DNA from: Treponema sp.
Lineage (GTDB): Bacteria > Spirochaetota > Spirochaetia > Treponematales > Breznakiellaceae
Length of the DNA stretch: 23,930 nucleotides
Direction of reading: 5' to 3'
Assembly (NCBI GenBank): GCA_031277045.1
Contig: JAISLX010000141.1
Span: forward strand, 1-23,930
The translations under genes were made by a program, and so were the position numbers. The notes under the pieces were generated by a model, which saw nothing but the letters and a program-made list of their open reading frames with translations, was not told the DNA's origin and ran no database searches. How positions within the stretch are numbered: position 1 is the first letter of the stretch; each line of letters opens with the position of its first letter. Shown here piece by piece: positions 22,782 through 23,930 of this stretch.

Positions 22782-23048
22782 TCACACCGCCTCCTTCAGC
22801 GCCTTGTTCTCTTTCCGCAAACGGGCCGGTTCCTCGTCCCGGGACCGCCCGTGTCCGGGAAAGGCCGGCAGGCCGCCGCCCGCAGCTTCCCGCGCCTGCT
22901 GCATCCACCGCCGCAGCACGCTCTCGTTGAGCTCGAAATCCGCCGCAATCCGGCCTATCGGTTTCTCGCGTTTCTCTGCCAGGACCGCCGCTTCGGCCTT
23001 GCATTCCTTCGGGTATACCCGCCGCTCTTTGTCTTTCTTTCCCATCAT
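22782..23048 (-). pseudogene. IS3-family transposase OrfA, interrupted
   Basis: The 88-residue frame begins MMGKKDKERRVYPKECKAEA after a good Shine-Dalgarno (GGAGG). It contains the helix-turn-helix of OrfA (KPIGRIAADFELNESVLRRW), the linker MQQAREAAGGGLPAFPGHGR and the start of the leucine-rich coil (RLRKENKALKEA). In intact OrfA this coil continues with NEILKKA. Here a stop falls inside a palindrome (GTGAAGC-GGA-GCTTCAC, 22769-22785), and EILKKAA resumes in the same frame just beyond it. The gene therefore seems to have been broken by a ~20-base palindromic insertion. OrfA alone could still bind DNA, but no intact OrfB is present to complete a transposase. Confidence 0.75.
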
Positions 23049-23109
23049 TTCCTCCCCTTCTGTTGTATTTCATGCTTATCTTTCTGTCCACCAGATGGGG
23101 TAAGGTCCA

Positions 23110-23636
23110 GTCATACTGCCCGCTTACTCGTCAACCCTTTTTACGACTATCACCGATTTTTTATACAATTAATAAAAAAGTAGGAAATTTCAGGCGCCAT
23201 GGAGGGTGCCTGTTTACAATAAAGTGGACTTAAAAAATTTCGCACAACAGGACTGTTTATGCTTTTTTGTCCTACCGGGCAAACCGGGCTAGTGTCGGCT
23301 CGGCCTCCGCAATGGCTAGGCCATTCCACTATGCGCGAACCTTCGGGCCGACATTTGCGGTATAGGCTATTGGGGGATCAAGAAAATATCTCCTCCGGCT
23401 TTATGTTTTATCTGCAAAGAATACCGAAGGAGACAGAAAGCCCCCGGGCTTAACCCGTTTTAAAGAGACCTTGATCCTTTTCAGAGTCTTTAATTAAGCC
23501 AGATGCTTTTCTCGGCCTTCCAATCAAAGCGCATCATAAGTACGATTGTAACCAGGACCTTGATTTATACTATTTGCTGATCAAGGTTTTTATATAACCC
23601 TTGGTATAAAAACTGCGGGCCTTTACCGGGGAAGCC
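23110..23636. other. Gene-free, hairpin-rich intergenic stretch
   Basis: No coding frame here resembles a protein. Visible structures: CAGGCGCC (23192-23199) with GGTGCCTG; an outer stem of TGTCGGC (23293-23299) with GCCGACA (23347-23353) that encloses AATGGC-TAG-GCCATT (23311-23325); and AAGCCC-CCG-GGGCTT near 23439-23452. Base composition is more AT-rich than in the flanking genes, for example 23150-23185. It could be decayed mobile DNA or hold an unrecognised RNA; no known riboswitch signature was recognised. Confidence 0.5.
23557..23594 (+). terminator. Candidate intrinsic terminator
   Basis: ACCTTGAT (23557-23564) pairs with ATCAAGGT (23580-23587) and is followed by TTTTTATAT. On the plus strand this is terminator-like although no plus-strand gene precedes it. 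It may end a transcript from the structured region 23290-23460 or simply insulate the facing gene. Confidence 0.45.
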
Positions 23637-23637
23637 C
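23612..23637 (-). terminator. Possible terminator of the PrsW-like gene
   Basis: On the minus strand, just after the stop, GGGCTT pairs imperfectly with AAAGGCCC (one bulge), followed by GCAGTTTTTATACC. The stem is short and imperfect but the U-tract is clear. Confidence 0.35.
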
Positions 23638-23930
23638 TATTCGGCGGAGGCACGGATGACCTGGATTGAAGAGGCCAGGGCGGTAAGGGTGATGAGGAGT
23701 GCCAGGACGATAGCCGGAATGCCGGGGCTTATCACCATAAAATTATACATCCCATGGATGGCAACCGCGGGCAGGAACCGGCACAGGGCGTGGACCGGTT
23801 CCCGGTTTCCAATCATCGCCGCAATCCCCACCCGGGCTCCGCAGGCGCCGTGGAGGGGGGCGGCGGTAACGGCCCGAAGCAGGGTAATGCCCATATTCGC
23901 GGCTCCATAAACGGCGCTTTCAATGAGGGC
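23637..23930 (-). CDS. PrsW-like intramembrane protease, C-terminal part (runs off the window)
   Basis: 98 codons are visible from the window edge to TAG at 23637. The segment resembles the end of the PrsW/CPBP-type membrane metalloprotease family (PF13367-like). It has ALIESAVYG with a conserved glutamate, then LLRAVTAAPLHGACGARVG with a His in a membrane setting. RFLPAVAIHGMYNFMV carries the second His and the HGxYNF motif, and a last hydrophobic helix follows (IPAIVLALLITLTALASSI). In such enzymes the Glu and His residues bind zinc and the protein cleaves membrane-bound substrates, in Bacillus an anti-sigma factor. Here the target is unknown. The N-terminus, including the first EE motif, lies beyond the window, so family placement is tentative. 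Confidence 0.65.
   Translation of the reverse strand, partial: ALIESAVYGAANMGITLLRAVTAAPLHGACGARVGIAAMIGNREPVHALCRFLPAVAIHGMYNFMVISPGIPAIVLALLITLTALASSIQVIRASAE

Larger units (their letters stand above)
22541..23109 (-). mobile_element. Remnant of an IS3-family insertion sequence
   Basis: The minus strand carries an orfA followed by a frameshifted, truncated piece of orfB; the DDE catalytic part is missing. The upstream end may lie at 23109, where the minus strand reads TGGACC...GGTGGACAG, resembling IS3-type termini; this is a by-eye guess. The other end stops at the palindromic element (22450-22540). No target duplication was found. Confidence 0.65.

Noticed and set aside
22664..22930. Plus-strand frame opposite the transposase remnant
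   Set aside because: It is an antisense shadow of orfA and orfB, rich in Arg and Pro, with no start signal.

Overview
The window looks like a chromosomal segment of a spirochaete, most likely a moderately GC-rich Treponema-type organism. The evidence is a tmRNA whose tag (ANNDSYDYALAA) closely resembles the Treponema pallidum tag, an oversized ~900-residue GreA of the kind known from Treponema and Borrelia, abundant TPR proteins, and RNA genes without encoded CCA. Species assignment is inference; no 16S gene is present.

Layout. 1-174 (-): start of an exported ABC substrate-binding protein with two stacked promoters. 539-880 (-): tmRNA with its own promoter and terminator. 1091-4856 (+): a small hypothetical protein, rsmD, two TPR proteins and rlmN. 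5035-5115: tRNA-Leu(UAG). 5264-11092 (+): the proteostasis cluster tig-clpP-clpX-lon. 11153-12283 (-): a lone GT4 glycosyltransferase. 12682-16711 (+): an anaerobic (class III) ribonucleotide reductase locus, nrdR, nrdD, a glycyl-radical/thioredoxin protein and nrdG. 16877-22363 (+): a TPR protein, the GreA fusion, and an exported von Willebrand A protein with a Pro-rich repeat stalk. 22364-23636: palindromes, a decayed IS3-family element and a gene-free, hairpin-rich stretch. 23637-23930 (-): C-terminal end of a PrsW-like intramembrane protease.

The most striking feature is the ribonucleotide reductase locus. The NrdD reading frame has the ATP-cone, active-site cysteines and C-terminal zinc site but stops before the glycyl-radical segment. 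That segment (RIVGYYR...NWNRGKREEY) lies in a separate 170-residue gene 182 bases downstream, fused to a thioredoxin-like CPAC domain and followed by nrdG. Between the two parts lie a GC-rich hairpin, an intrinsic-terminator-like hairpin, a third hairpin and a strong new Shine-Dalgarno. This looks like a split class III reductase whose radical-bearing piece is joined to its probable reductant, not a simple frameshift. The nrdR promoter carries two candidate NrdR boxes spaced about four helical turns apart, which suggests autoregulation.

Other points of note are a ~58-base two-hairpin element present twice (upstream of the 1091 gene and of nrdR), the GreA fusion with a CarD-like segment, and palindromic sequences associated with the broken IS.
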